64,000 nt of DNA from Arsenophonus nilaparvatae (GTDB lineage: Bacteria > Pseudomonadota > Gammaproteobacteria > Enterobacterales > Enterobacteriaceae): the NCBI RefSeq assembly GCF_000757905.1, contig NZ_JRLH01000008.1. One strand, 5' to 3'. Shown piece by piece: positions 38,148-47,551 of this stretch. The notes below the pieces were generated by a model. It had not been told where the DNA came from. It did not search any database and worked only from the letters and a program-made list of their open reading frames with translations. Within the stretch, counting starts at the first letter, position 1. Each line of letters opens with the position of its first letter. Made by a program: the position numbers and the translations under genes.

Positions 38148-38170
38148 GCCACCTAATTAAGGTGGCTTTT
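38148..38170 (+). terminator. rRNA operon terminator
   Basis: GCCACCT (38148-38154) pairs with AGGTGGC (38160-38166) across AATTA and is followed by T4. It lies 12 nt past the second 5S and ends the operon. The 119 nt from here to the acs stop contain nothing else recognised. Confidence 0.88.
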
Positions 38171-38289
38171 CTGTATATGTAAATAATAAATCTAACTTAA
38201 TGAATAATATATTTTATAGTTGAATTGTATCTATTTTATCGACGAGCTTTATTAATATTTTTGACATTTATTATAGGTAATTGACTAAT

Positions 38290-40248
38290 CTAACTAGAAA
38301 TATTAATCGAATCCTTTTCTTCTAGTAGTTTTTCAACAACACTAGGATCCGCTAACGTTGATGTATCACCAAGATTATTTATATCACCAGTGGCAATTTT
38401 TCTTAGAATACGTCGCATAATTTTACCTGAGCGTGTTTTTGGTAATGCATCAGTCCAGTGAAGAATATCTGGTGTTGCTATTGGTCCAATTTCTTTACGC
38501 ACCCAATTGCGTACTTCATTATAAAGTTCTGCTGAAGGTTCTTCACCATGATTTAATGTAATGTAGGCATAAATAGCTTGTCCTTTAATATTATGTGGGA
38601 CACCAACGACGGCAGCCTCAGCAATTTTAGGGAACGCTACAAGTGCAGATTCGATTTCGGCTGTACCTAAACGATGACCAGAAATATTTAAAACGTCGTC
38701 AACACGACCGGTTATCCAGTAATAACCATCTTCATCACGGCGAGCACCATCTCCACTGAAATACATACCTTTAAATAGTGAAAAATAAGTTTGCTCAAAG
38801 CGTTCATGATCACCATAAATGGTTCTAGCTTGCCCTGGCCATGAATCCATGATGACAAGATTGCCTTCAGCAATACCCTCAAGTAAATTACCTAAATTAT
38901 CAATAAGCGCGGGCTTAACACCAAAAAAAGGTAGTGTTGCCGATCCCGGTTTAAGTTCAGTTGCTCCCGGTAAGGGAAGAAGCATAAAACCACCGGTTTC
39001 TGTTTGCCACCAAGTATCAATAATAGGGCAATGACTATTGCCTATTTTTTTGTAGTACCATTCCCAAGCTTCCGGATTAATAGGCTCACCGACAGAGCCT
39101 AAAATCCTTAAAGAATTACGCTGAGTTGCTTCAATAGCTTTATCTCCTTCTGCCATCAAAGCACGAATTGCGGTTGGTGCGGTATAAAGAATATTTACTT
39201 TATGCTTATCAACTATTTGACCCATGCGATTTATACTTGGATAGTTAGGTACACCTTCAAACATTAGCGTGGTGGCTCCATTGGATAGTGGGCCATAAAT
39301 TAAGTAACTATGGCCTGTTACCCAGCCTATATCAGCAGTGCACCAATAAATTTCTTTTGCCTGGTAGTCAAATGCGTATTTGAAAGTGATAGAAACATAA
39401 ACTAAATAGCCACCAGTGGTGTGTAAGACGCCTTTGGGTTTGCCTGTTGAACCAGATGTATATAGAATGAATAAAGGATCTTCCGCATTCATTTCTTCAG
39501 CGGGACAGTCAGCGTTGAGGCCTTTAATAACTTCATGCCACCAATGATCACGTTTTTCCTGCCAATCGATTTGATTACCTGTTCGTCTAAAAACAATAAC
39601 ATTATTAATACTTTCAATTGCTGGATGTTTTAACGCTTCATCAACATTTTTTTTCAGTGGTATAGTACGATTTGCTCTTAACCCTTCATCTGAGGTAATG
39701 ATCAGTTTAGCTTTACTGTCAATAATGCGACCTGCAATAGCTTCTGGTGAAAAACCAGCAAAGATAACAGAGTGAATAGCTCCAATGCGGGTACATGCTA
39801 ACATGGCGATGGCTGATTCAGGTATCATCGGCATATAAATAGCAACAACATCCCCTTTTTTGATGCCTAATTTTTTTAATGCATTGGCAAATAGGCAGAC
39901 ATCATGATGAAGTTGGCGGTAAGTTATATGATAAGACTGTGATGGATCATCGCCTTCCCAAATGATTGCAGTTTGATCACCGCGTAATTGTAAATGGCGA
40001 TCTAGACAGTTAGCACTTAAATTTAAGGTACCATCTTCAAACCATTGGATGTTAATGTGCCCTGGATCAAATGAAGTGTTTTTTACTTTGGTATAGGGTT
40101 TTATCCAGTCAACAATTTGACCTTTTTCTCGCCAAAAAGCGTCATAATCTTCAAGTGATAATTGATAATCTTGTTGGTACTGTTTTTTATTAATTAAGGC
40201 ATGTGCGGCAATTTCAGTAGGAATGGGGTACTTGAACGTTGATATCAT
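38290..40248 (-). CDS. acs: Acetyl-coenzyme A synthetase
   Basis: Acs activates acetate to acetyl-CoA through acetyl-AMP. From ATG 40248 the protein has 652 residues, exactly the E. coli length. The in-frame ATG at 40278 would place the GAGGAG ribosome site inside the gene, so 40248 is preferred. The AMP-binding P-loop is ILYTSGSTGKPKGVLHTTGG near residue 262. WWQTETGG near 415, YFSGDGARRDEDGYYWITGR near 497, and KTRSGKIMRRILRKI near 605, with the lysine targeted by regulatory acetylation, are all present. Confidence 0.97.
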   Translation of the reverse strand: MISTFKYPIPTEIAAHALINKKQYQQDYQLSLEDYDAFWREKGQIVDWIKPYTKVKNTSFDPGHINIQWFEDGTLNLSANCLDRHLQLRGDQTAIIWEGDDPSQSYHITYRQLHHDVCLFANALKKLGIKKGDVVAIYMPMIPESAIAMLACTRIGAIHSVIFAGFSPEAIAGRIIDSKAKLIITSDEGLRANRTIPLKKNVDEALKHPAIESINNVIVFRRTGNQIDWQEKRDHWWHEVIKGLNADCPAEEMNAEDPLFILYTSGSTGKPKGVLHTTGGYLVYVSITFKYAFDYQAKEIYWCTADIGWVTGHSYLIYGPLSNGATTLMFEGVPNYPSINRMGQIVDKHKVNILYTAPTAIRALMAEGDKAIEATQRNSLRILGSVGEPINPEAWEWYYKKIGNSHCPIIDTWWQTETGGFMLLPLPGATELKPGSATLPFFGVKPALIDNLGNLLEGIAEGNLVIMDSWPGQARTIYGDHERFEQTYFSLFKGMYFSGDGARRDEDGYYWITGRVDDVLNISGHRLGTAEIESALVAFPKIAEAAVVGVPHNIKGQAIYAYITLNHGEEPSAELYNEVRNWVRKEIGPIATPDILHWTDALPKTRSGKIMRRILRKIATGDINNLGDTSTLADPSVVEKLLEEKDSINISS

Positions 40249-40328
40249 ATTTTTCTTCTCCTCATTTGTGTTAATCATATGTCAAAGAGCAGTTAACTAA
40301 ACCTATGAAAAAGAATTTGTTTTTTTTT

Positions 40329-40344
40329 TGTGTAAGTGATCACG
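40329..40344. promoter_or_regulatory. Possible CRP site upstream of acs
   Basis: TGTGT-AAGTGA-TCACG fits TGTGA-N6-TCACA at 8 of 10 core positions. It lies about 80 nt before the acs start. E. coli acs is CRP-activated during growth on acetate. No clear -10/-35 pair was identified, so the assignment is tentative. Confidence 0.45.
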
Positions 40345-40500
40345 TAAATGATGGTGTTTTATTTTAGATTTGTTGTTTATTTATTAATTATTCTATTTGA
40401 ATTGTTTTAATTGATGGTTTTTATGAAAAAATTTTATTTTAATCTAATGAGCTAATATGTCGATTTTTTTTATAGAGAAATAAAAACCTTAAAAAATATA

Positions 40501-40529
40501 TTGTTTATAATTGTTTTCATTATTATGGT
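40501..40529 (+). promoter_or_regulatory. sodA promoter overlapped by a probable Fur box
   Basis: TTGTTT (40501-40506) and TATGGT (40524-40529) are spaced 17 nt. The spacer region 40506-40524 (TATAATTGTTTTCATTATT) matches the Fur 19-mer at 13 positions. E. coli sodA is Fur-repressed, so iron repression of the Mn enzyme is inferred. The rest of the 40249-40595 gap is very AT-rich with no gene. Confidence 0.55.
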
Positions 40530-40595
40530 AATCCTTGTAAAATAAGGATTGATTGAAACATTTATTTTATATTTAAGTAACAGGAGTTAATGCGG

Positions 40596-41222
40596 ATGAG
40601 CTATACATTACCTTCCCTGCCTTATGAATATGGGGCACTAGAGCCACATTTCGATGAAAGGACAATGAAGATCCATCATACCAAACATCACCAAACATAT
40701 GTCAATAATACTAATGATGCGTTAAAAGATTTTCCTGAGCTTGCTAAACTTGATATAGATGATTTAATTCAAAATTTAGATAAGGTGCCTGCCGATAAGC
40801 GTACTTTTTTACGCAATAATGCAGGTGGGCATGCCAATCATAGTATGTTTTGGAACGGTTTGGAAACAGGTACTGAAGTAAAGGGTGAGTTAAAATCTGC
40901 GATTGAACGTGATTTTGTTAGCGTTGAGAATTTTAAAGAAATCTTTGAAAAAGCAGCAGCCACTCGTTTTGGTTCCGGCTGGGCGTGGTTAGTATTGAAA
41001 TCGGATGGAAAGCTGGCGGTTGTTTCGACAGCTAATCAAGATAACCCATTAATGGGGGAATCTATTTCTGGTGTTTCCGGTTATCCTATTTTAGGGCTTG
41101 ATGTTTGGGAACATGCTTATTATCTTAAATATGAAAATCGTCGCCCTGAATATATTAAAGCCTTTTGGTCAGTTGTTAATTGGGATGAAGCGGCAAAACG
41201 TTTTGCAGAAAAAGTAAAATAG
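40596..41222 (+). CDS. sodA: Manganese superoxide dismutase
   Basis: SodA removes cytoplasmic superoxide. ATG 40596 (MSYTLPSLPYEYG) is the family start, with AGGAG 9 nt upstream; ATG 40590 is only 3 nt from it. The 208 residues match E. coli SodA (206). Metal ligands are His in KIHHTKHHQTYVNN (about 27), His in NNAGGHANHSMFWNG (about 82), and Asp/His in LDVWEHAYYLKYENRR (about 169 and 173). GGHANHSMFW and the extended hairpin insertion mark the Mn enterobacterial form rather than SodB. Confidence 0.96.
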   Translation: MSYTLPSLPYEYGALEPHFDERTMKIHHTKHHQTYVNNTNDALKDFPELAKLDIDDLIQNLDKVPADKRTFLRNNAGGHANHSMFWNGLETGTEVKGELKSAIERDFVSVENFKEIFEKAAATRFGSGWAWLVLKSDGKLAVVSTANQDNPLMGESISGVSGYPILGLDVWEHAYYLKYENRRPEYIKAFWSVVNWDEAAKRFAEKVK

Positions 41223-41253
41223 CATTGACTTTATCTGTTTGTTTATTATCAAT

Positions 41254-41296
41254 GTTAGTGGTGCCAGATTATTTACTGGCCTACTAATATTTTTTA
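41254..41296 (+). terminator. Imperfect terminator hairpin after sodA
   Basis: TTAGTGGTGCCAG pairs imperfectly with CTGGCCTACTAA and is followed by ATTTTTT. It lies 32 nt after the sodA stop. A second hairpin, CTCCCTC/GAGGGAG at 41492-41514, is just past the trpS stop on the minus strand, but its T tract is poor. The space between is AT-rich without genes. Confidence 0.65.
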
Positions 41297-41521
41297 ATGA
41301 CCAATTAAAATTATAGTAATGAAAAAATTTTAACTCTAATTAATTATATAAACAAATAAAAGAAACTTTTTGTTTCGCTAAATGGTATTTTGTTATCTAT
41401 ATCATTCAATAAATATATTAATAAAATAAAGATTGATATTTGTTTTAACTATTTATTTTTATTAATTTTTAAATTTATTCTTAATGTCAATCTCCCTCGA
41501 GTTTTAGGAGGGAGAAGAGCA

Positions 41522-42565
41522 TTATTTTTTTATAGGACTAATAAAACCTATCGCGTCATAAACTTTACTAAGGGTTACTTGAGCGCGAGCCTCTGCTTTG
41601 CTAGCACCTTCAGACATAATGTCATTCAATAGTTTTTCGTTATTACGAAATTCATCAAAACGGCTTTGAATATTTATTAGCATATCTGAAACAGCTTCAG
41701 CAACGGTGTTTTTAAGATCGCCATACATTTTTCCGGTAAATTGTTTTTCTATCTCAGAGGTAGATGTACCTGTTACACCAGAAAGGATATCTATCAGATT
41801 AGAAATACCCGGTTTGTTTTCTGTATCATAATAAATTTGCGGTGGCTCGTCAGAATCAGTAAGGGCACGTTTTATTTTTTTAGCCGCTGATTTAGGGTTT
41901 TCTAATAAAGTTATTACATTATTGCGGTTATCATCTGATTTTGACATCTTTTTTTGTGGTTCTTGTAGAGACATAACCCGCGCTCCTTTTTCAGGAATAA
42001 AGGGATCGGGTACAGTAAATATTTCACCATAGAGCGAATTAAAACGTTGAGCAATATCGCGGCTTAATTCTAAATGTTGTTTTTGATCAATACCAACCGG
42101 GACTTGGTTTGTTTGGTAAAGTAAAATATCGGCAGCCATTAATACTGGATAATCAAATAATCCAGCATTAATATTTTCAGCATGACGGGTTGATTTGTCT
42201 TTAAATTGTGTCATGCGGCTTAATTCACCAAAATAGGTATAACAGTTAAGTGCCCAACTAAGTTGAGTATGTTGCGGAACATGGGATTGAACAAAAATAA
42301 TACTTTTTTTAGTATCAATACCACAAGCTAGGTATAAGGCTAATGTATCAAGCGTACGTTTTCTTAATTCTTTGGGGTCTTGACGAACTGTAATGGCATG
42401 TTGATCAACAATACAATAAATACAGTCATAATTATCTTGCATGTGAACCCATTGGCGTAATGCGCCAATATAGTTGCCGATGGTTAATTCCCCAGACGGT
42501 TGAGCCCCACTGAATACAATAGGCTTTTTGTCGGTATTAGTTGAATTTATAGGGGGTGTATTCAT
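41522..42565 (-). CDS. trpS: Tryptophanyl-tRNA synthetase
   Basis: TrpS charges tRNA-Trp. The 347 residues include about 13 extra at the N-terminus relative to E. coli (334), before PIVFSGAQPSGELTIGNYIG. That segment carries the HIGH-equivalent TIGN. QSHVPQHTQLSWALNCYTYFG lies near residue 110 and the KMSKS loop is KKMSKSDDNRN near 210. The start is ATG 42565, one nt past the gph stop, so it is the last gene of a tightly packed operon. The extra residues are not recognised; a later start is possible, but there is no inner Met before the conserved part. Confidence 0.96.
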   Translation of the reverse strand: MNTPPINSTNTDKKPIVFSGAQPSGELTIGNYIGALRQWVHMQDNYDCIYCIVDQHAITVRQDPKELRKRTLDTLALYLACGIDTKKSIIFVQSHVPQHTQLSWALNCYTYFGELSRMTQFKDKSTRHAENINAGLFDYPVLMAADILLYQTNQVPVGIDQKQHLELSRDIAQRFNSLYGEIFTVPDPFIPEKGARVMSLQEPQKKMSKSDDNRNNVITLLENPKSAAKKIKRALTDSDEPPQIYYDTENKPGISNLIDILSGVTGTSTSEIEKQFTGKMYGDLKNTVAEAVSDMLINIQSRFDEFRNNEKLLNDIMSEGASKAEARAQVTLSKVYDAIGFISPIKK

Positions 42566-42566
42566 G

Positions 42567-43271
42567 TTATGATCCCAGAGTTGTCAAAGGTGGTAGTCCT
42601 AACGCAGGAAGTAGATCGGCAAAGTTATCTAATACATAATCTGGTTTACTTAATGCGATAGATTCACCATAGTTATATCCGTAAGTTAAACCCACACAAG
42701 GACAATCTGCAGCTTTAGCGGCTAAGATATCATTATGAGAATCACCGACAAATAATAATTGATCTTTATGTAGGCCAAATTTTCCCATTGTAAGATACAG
42801 TGGAGCCGGATGGGGTTTTTTCTCTTTTACGTCATCGCCCCCTAATATTAAAGAAAAATAACAATCAATGGTTAATTTTTTTAATAAAGGGTCAATAAAT
42901 GGCGTAGGTTTATTGGTGACGATTGCCATTGGTAAAGGTTGTTTGGCTATTTCTGCTAATGTTTCTTTTACTCCAGGAAAAAGCTGACTACCAGTTATTA
43001 CTGTAGTTGCATAAATTTTATCAAATAATTGGCGTGTATTATTTTTGATTTCTGGTGTGATTTTAACATTTGCCCAAGTTAATGCGCGTTCTATCATAAT
43101 ATCGACGCCATTACCAACCCAGGTGGAAACAAGTTCTTTGCCTGCAGCGGGTAATTGCTGAATGATTAAAGCATGATCTAAAGCATCAGCTAATCCGCCT
43201 GCACTGTCGACTAATGTACCATCCAAATCAAATGCAATAACTTTAATCTTGGTTAATTTTTTAAATGCCAT
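42567..43271 (-). CDS. gph: Phosphoglycolate phosphatase
   Basis: Gph dephosphorylates 2-phosphoglycolate formed during DNA repair. The 234 residues show HAD motifs: AFDLDGTLVDSAGGLADAL near residue 14, VTNKPTPF near 119, the Lys in KKPHPAPLYL, and FVGDSHNDILAAKAADCPCV near 173. It lies between rpe and trpS, and its ATG overlaps the rpe stop. Confidence 0.96.
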   Translation of the reverse strand: MAFKKLTKIKVIAFDLDGTLVDSAGGLADALDHALIIQQLPAAGKELVSTWVGNGVDIMIERALTWANVKITPEIKNNTRQLFDKIYATTVITGSQLFPGVKETLAEIAKQPLPMAIVTNKPTPFIDPLLKKLTIDCYFSLILGGDDVKEKKPHPAPLYLTMGKFGLHKDQLLFVGDSHNDILAAKAADCPCVGLTYGYNYGESIALSKPDYVLDNFADLLPALGLPPLTTLGS

Positions 43272-43942
43272 TAAATTGCCTCAGCTAACTTTTTACGCAT
43301 AGCATCAATGACAGTTTTGTAATCTGGTTGATTAAAAATTGCAGAACCTGCGACAAAGGTGTCAGCACCTGCATTTGCAACATTAATAATATTATTAACA
43401 TTGATCCCGCCATCAACTTCTAGGCGAATATTATAACCGTTTTCATCGATCATTTTACGAACTTGACGCAATTTATTTAGGGTTTGAGGAATAAAAGATT
43501 GTCCACCAAAACCAGGATTTACCGACATGATTAGGATCATATCCAATTTATCTATCACGTAATCTAAATAGTTTAATGGTGTAGCTGGATTAAAAGCTAA
43601 ACCAGCTTTACAACCGTTATCTTTAATTAATTGTAATGTGCGATCAATATGCTCACTTGCTTCAGCGTGAAAGGTAATATAGGTTGCACCAGCTTTAGCA
43701 AAGTCAGGAATCAGTCGATCTACTGGTTTTACCATCAAATGCACATCAATGGGTGCCTTAATACCATAATCTCGCAATGCTTTACATACCATTGGGCCAA
43801 AAGTTAAATTTGGAACATAATGGTTATCCATTACGTCAAAATGGATAATATCAGCTCCAGCTTTAATGACTTTCCCAGTATCTTCACCTAAACATGCAAA
43901 ATTTGCGGATAAAATAGAGGGGGCAATCAGAAAATCTTTCAT
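43271..43942 (-). CDS. rpe: Ribulose-phosphate 3-epimerase
   Basis: Rpe interconverts ribulose 5-phosphate and xylulose 5-phosphate in the pentose phosphate pathway. The 223 residues form a TIM barrel: APSILSANFACLGED at the N-terminus, HFDVMDNHYVPNLTFGP near residue 35, DVHLMVKP near 67, SVNPGFGGQSFIP near 141, and VDGGINVNNI near 177. The metal-ligand His and Asp residues are kept. Its start overlaps the dam stop codon (TAATG). Confidence 0.97.
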   Translation of the reverse strand: MKDFLIAPSILSANFACLGEDTGKVIKAGADIIHFDVMDNHYVPNLTFGPMVCKALRDYGIKAPIDVHLMVKPVDRLIPDFAKAGATYITFHAEASEHIDRTLQLIKDNGCKAGLAFNPATPLNYLDYVIDKLDMILIMSVNPGFGGQSFIPQTLNKLRQVRKMIDENGYNIRLEVDGGINVNNIINVANAGADTFVAGSAIFNQPDYKTVIDAMRKKLAEAI

Positions 43943-44802
43943 TATTGTCTCCGATTTGTTTTTTTACCTTTTGCGTTTTTTTTATAAGTTGGATTATAAA
44001 ATGCCAAAAGTTCATCGACTTTTCTACGAGCAAGGCTATTACGACTAATTGTTCTACGTACTTTAACAACATTTAGCTTGGCGTGATGATACCATTCTCT
44101 AGTCGCTGGTGTATCATGATTTGATATTAATACGGGTATTCCGCGAGTTGATGATAAGTGATAAGCAATTTGAGCCAGATTGTATTGTTCTTTGTTGCCA
44201 AAACTATTTGTATGATATGCGGTAAAATTAGCTGTATCAGAAAGAGGTGTATAGGGTGGATCACAGTAAACAACAGCACTTTTGTTTACTGATAGTAATG
44301 TTTCTTGATAGGTTTGGCAGACAAAAATAGCTTTTTGTGCTTTTTCTGCAAACCAATAGAGTTCATCTTCAGGAAAATAAGGTTTTTTATAGCGCCCAAA
44401 TGGAACGTTAAATTCCCCTTTTGAGTTGTAACGACAAAGACCATTGTAGCAATGACGATTAAGATATAAAAATAGTTCACTACGACGTCTAGGATTATTA
44501 CATAAGTTGAATTCAGTACGTAAACGGTAGTATTGCTCAGGCGTATTAAACTCGTTGTTAAAAAGCTGACGTGAATGCTGCACAAATGTATCAGTATGAT
44601 ATTTTACAGTATTATATAAATTGATAAGATCATTATTAATGTCAGCTAGGATGTAAGCATTATAGTTGGTATTCAAAAATACTGAACCTGCCCCTACAAA
44701 TGGCTCTACCAGACAATCACCTTCTGGTAGATATTTTTTAATTTCTTCTACCAGAAGATATTTACCGCCAGCCCATTTTAAAAAAGCGCGTTTTTTCTTC
44801 AT
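43942..44802 (-). CDS. dam: DNA adenine methyltransferase Dam
   Basis: Dam methylates the N6 of adenine in GATC, guiding mismatch repair and replication timing. The 286 residues match the family (E. coli 278). The SAM-binding motif FLKWAGGKYLLVEEI is at residue 8, with VEPFVGAGSVFLN near 33. The catalytic motif DPPY is in VVYCDPPYTPL near 181, and RRTISRNSLARRKVDELLAFYN is at the C-terminus. It is intact and co-transcribed with damX and rpe. Confidence 0.97.
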   Translation of the reverse strand: MKKKRAFLKWAGGKYLLVEEIKKYLPEGDCLVEPFVGAGSVFLNTNYNAYILADINNDLINLYNTVKYHTDTFVQHSRQLFNNEFNTPEQYYRLRTEFNLCNNPRRRSELFLYLNRHCYNGLCRYNSKGEFNVPFGRYKKPYFPEDELYWFAEKAQKAIFVCQTYQETLLSVNKSAVVYCDPPYTPLSDTANFTAYHTNSFGNKEQYNLAQIAYHLSSTRGIPVLISNHDTPATREWYHHAKLNVVKVRRTISRNSLARRKVDELLAFYNPTYKKNAKGKKTNRRQ

Positions 44803-44881
44803 GCCGCCATATTTTATCTAAATGTTCCAGAGTTTTTGATATATCTCTGTTTAGGACAGCATATTTGCGCCTAATGATTCT

Positions 44882-45754
44882 TTATTTTTGATCTTGCTTA
44901 ACTTGCTGAAATTTTCTAACCCAGGGTTTTTTTTCCTGAACAGAAGCGGGCAAAGTTGAAATTGCGTTTTTTGCTTCACTGACTGAGCGGTAATTACCGT
45001 GGATAAGAACATACCATGGTTGTTCATTGCGTATGGTCTTATAGATTTTATAATTAGTTAAGCGATTGTTTTTAGCAAATGCTTCTAGTGAGTTAGAACG
45101 GCTGGCACTACTTAACTGTAGTGTGTAATTACTTGCTGGTGCCGATAATAAATCTCCACTTTGATTTGTATGTGTTCTAACTATAGGTTTTGTTTTTGTT
45201 TCAGGATTAGTTTTAATTGGTTCAACGATTTTAGGTGGTGTAGTAGCGGGAAGTTTTGTTGATGATGGCGTTGATGTTGGATTTTCAACGAGTTGTTGCT
45301 TTGCATTAGGTAATGTTTGTCCCTGGCGTAAAGCATCAACAACGTCACCAGGGATTTCAATACGTTTACCTTGCCCTTGGTTGGCTGGAGGTAAGGAACT
45401 TTCAGTCGGTGTATCACTAATTGAAGGCATGGTTACGTTTTGTGGTTGGCTTTGTTCTTGGGATAAAGGGGACTCATTTGATAGTGATGTTGATTTAGAA
45501 ATATCAATGTTACGTTCATTTATTGTTGTAGAGGTATTTTGTTTCTCATGATCTGTTGGCGCTTTAAGTGCTGAGCTAATCGCGATAATGAGTAATAATA
45601 GAACCAAAACAGCGATACCAATCATGACATGTTGCCGAGAAGCTAGATGGTGTTTAGATCCTTGCTGACGTGAACGTAATACAGGCCTGTCTGAAGTGTC
45701 TGGCCGGAAGTTACTCTGATCTTGAGGATCTCTTTCTGGTTTAAACTCGTCCAT
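44882..45754 (-). CDS. damX: Cell division SPOR-domain protein DamX
   Basis: DamX is an inner-membrane protein that binds septal peptidoglycan. ATG 45754 (MDEFKPERD), with GGAGGGG just upstream, is preferred over the ATG at 45784, giving 290 residues; E. coli DamX is much longer (428). A cytoplasmic N-terminus is followed by a membrane helix, VMIGIAVLVLLLLIIAISSAL, near residue 44, and a low-complexity Ser/Pro/Thr/Gln linker. The C-terminal SPOR domain is from about 205 (NYTLQLSSASRSNSLEAFA to KKPWVRKF). The shortening is in the linker and presumably tolerated. Confidence 0.92.
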   Translation of the reverse strand: MDEFKPERDPQDQSNFRPDTSDRPVLRSRQQGSKHHLASRQHVMIGIAVLVLLLLIIAISSALKAPTDHEKQNTSTTINERNIDISKSTSLSNESPLSQEQSQPQNVTMPSISDTPTESSLPPANQGQGKRIEIPGDVVDALRQGQTLPNAKQQLVENPTSTPSSTKLPATTPPKIVEPIKTNPETKTKPIVRTHTNQSGDLLSAPASNYTLQLSSASRSNSLEAFAKNNRLTNYKIYKTIRNEQPWYVLIHGNYRSVSEAKNAISTLPASVQEKKPWVRKFQQVKQDQK

Positions 45755-45879
45755 TTCCCCTCCCTTTAAGGTGAATGACCTCATATCATGGATAAAGATG
45801 ATTTTTTGTACAATTTGATTCTAAAATACGGATATTTATTATAGTGTCACTATGGCTATCTTGCTATCTCAATCACGGT

Positions 45880-46974
45880 TTAATCTGTATGTAGGCATTG
45901 TTTAATTGCTTTTAAAACAATCTCATGGCTTATATTAGTATATAATTCTGCGTTGCCAATAGATTTGGGTAGCACCAGATTGAGTTGATTATTAACTACT
46001 TTTTTATCTCTCATCATGTGAGGTAAATAGGCTTCAGCAGCCATTTTTGCTGGTCCCTTAATAGGGAGATTTGCTTGCCTCAGTAAGTTTAAAATGCGTT
46101 GAGTATCATTATTATCAAATTGGCCAATTAACTCTGCGGTTTTTGCAGCCATCACGATACCTGCAGCAACTGCCTCACCGTGTAGCCAACAACCATAGTT
46201 TAATTCAGTTTCAATGGCATGACCAAAGGTATGTCCTAAGTTCAATAAGGCACGTTGTCCATTGGTTTCTTTTTCATCTATAGCAATGATTTTTGCTTTT
46301 AATTCACAACAATGTCGTATGCAATAACTTATTGTTTTTTCATCTAATTCAAATAGTTTATTAATGTTTTTTTCTAACCAACAAAAAAAATCATAATCTA
46401 GAATAATGCCATATTTAATAATTTCAGCTAAGCCTGAAGAAAACTGACGTACTGGTAATGTTTTTAGACTATCTAAATCAATAATAACTGATATTGGCTG
46501 ATAGAAAGCACCAATCATGTTTTTACCTAATGGATGATTGACTGCTGTTTTTCCTCCAACAGATGAGTCAATTTGAGATAAAAGCGAGGTTGGTGCTTGG
46601 ATAAAACGAACGCCTCTTTGGTAGCAGGCGGCAGCAAATCCTGTCAAGTCACCAATAACACCGCCCCCAAGGGCAATAAGGGTGGTGCTTCGAGGATGAT
46701 TTTTTTCCAATAAAGCAGTGAAGACAGTATCAAGAGTAGCTAATGATTTGTACTGTTCTCCGTCAGGTAGAATGATCTCATCAACTTTGACGCCCATTTT
46801 TGTAAGAGTAGATTTTACTCTTGCGGAATAAATGGAATGTAGCGTTTTGTTCGTTACAATCATTACGTATTCGCCACTTTTAAGCGGCAAAAAAGCATCA
46901 GGCGAGTTAAGTAAACCAAAAGCGATACTAATAGGGTAACTCCGTTCACCGAGTGTAACTGTCAATTTTTCCAT
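45880..46974 (-). CDS. aroB: 3-dehydroquinate synthase
   Basis: AroB makes 3-dehydroquinate from DAHP, the second shikimate step, with NAD and zinc. The 364 residues match E. coli (362). The NAD-binding segment is ALGGGVIGDLTGFAAACYQRG near residue 101, then PTSLLSQIDSSVGGKTAVNH near 127. The zinc ligands lie in SGLAEIIKYGIILD and LLNLGHTFGHAIETELNYG (near 250-260) and LHGEAVAAGI. It is 56 nt after aroK in the same operon. Confidence 0.97.
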   Translation of the reverse strand: MEKLTVTLGERSYPISIAFGLLNSPDAFLPLKSGEYVMIVTNKTLHSIYSARVKSTLTKMGVKVDEIILPDGEQYKSLATLDTVFTALLEKNHPRSTTLIALGGGVIGDLTGFAAACYQRGVRFIQAPTSLLSQIDSSVGGKTAVNHPLGKNMIGAFYQPISVIIDLDSLKTLPVRQFSSGLAEIIKYGIILDYDFFCWLEKNINKLFELDEKTISYCIRHCCELKAKIIAIDEKETNGQRALLNLGHTFGHAIETELNYGCWLHGEAVAAGIVMAAKTAELIGQFDNNDTQRILNLLRQANLPIKGPAKMAAEAYLPHMMRDKKVVNNQLNLVLPKSIGNAELYTNISHEIVLKAIKQCLHTD

Positions 46975-47029
46975 ATTGATTTTACCTTTATGGCATGGTC
47001 AATCAGTCATTCATATTGATTTATTGAAA

Positions 47030-47551
47030 TTAAGTATTTTCTAATAATCCAATGATTTGGTTAGCAACTACTTTTGCACTTTGATCGTCGGTATGAATAG
47101 TAATGTCTGCGATTTCTTCATAAAGTGGATTACGTTCATGAGCGAGTTTTTCTAAAACTTCACGAGCAGGCTGATCTACTTGCAATAAAGGTCTTTTTTT
47201 ATCGCGTTGAGTTCGTGCCATTTGTTTTTCAATCGTAGTTTCAAGATAAACGACTACCCCGCGAGCAGAAAGACGGTTGCGTGTTTCTTTTGATTTTACC
47301 GATCCCCCCCCTGTTGCTAGAACAATGCCTTGTTTTTCTGTAAGCTCATTGATAATTTTTTCTTCACGTTCCCGAAAACCTTCTTCGCCTTCCAAATCAA
47401 ATACCCAACTCACATCAGCACCAGTACGTCGTTCAATTTCTTGATCGGAATCAAAAAACTCCATACTAAGTTGCTGCGCTAGCTGGCGACCAATAGTACT
47501 TTTTCCGGCGCCCATAGGCCCAACCAGAAAGATATTGCGTTTCTCTGCCAT
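47030..47551 (-). CDS. aroK: Shikimate kinase I
   Basis: AroK phosphorylates shikimate. At 173 residues it equals E. coli. Walker A is VGPMGAGKSTIGRQLAQQL near residue 10. FDSDQEIERRTGADVSWVFD binds shikimate near 33, LATGGGSVKSKETRN near 78, and the lid region has RDKKRPLLQ. It is the first gene of the aroK-aroB-damX-dam-rpe-gph-trpS superoperon. Confidence 0.97.
   Translation of the reverse strand: MAEKRNIFLVGPMGAGKSTIGRQLAQQLSMEFFDSDQEIERRTGADVSWVFDLEGEEGFREREEKIINELTEKQGIVLATGGGSVKSKETRNRLSARGVVVYLETTIEKQMARTQRDKKRPLLQVDQPAREVLEKLAHERNPLYEEIADITIHTDDQSAKVVANQIIGLLENT

Noticed and set aside
43884..44072. Extra small frames overlapping dam and rpe
   Set aside because: They lie in other frames of well-recognised genes and show no family similarity or ribosome site.
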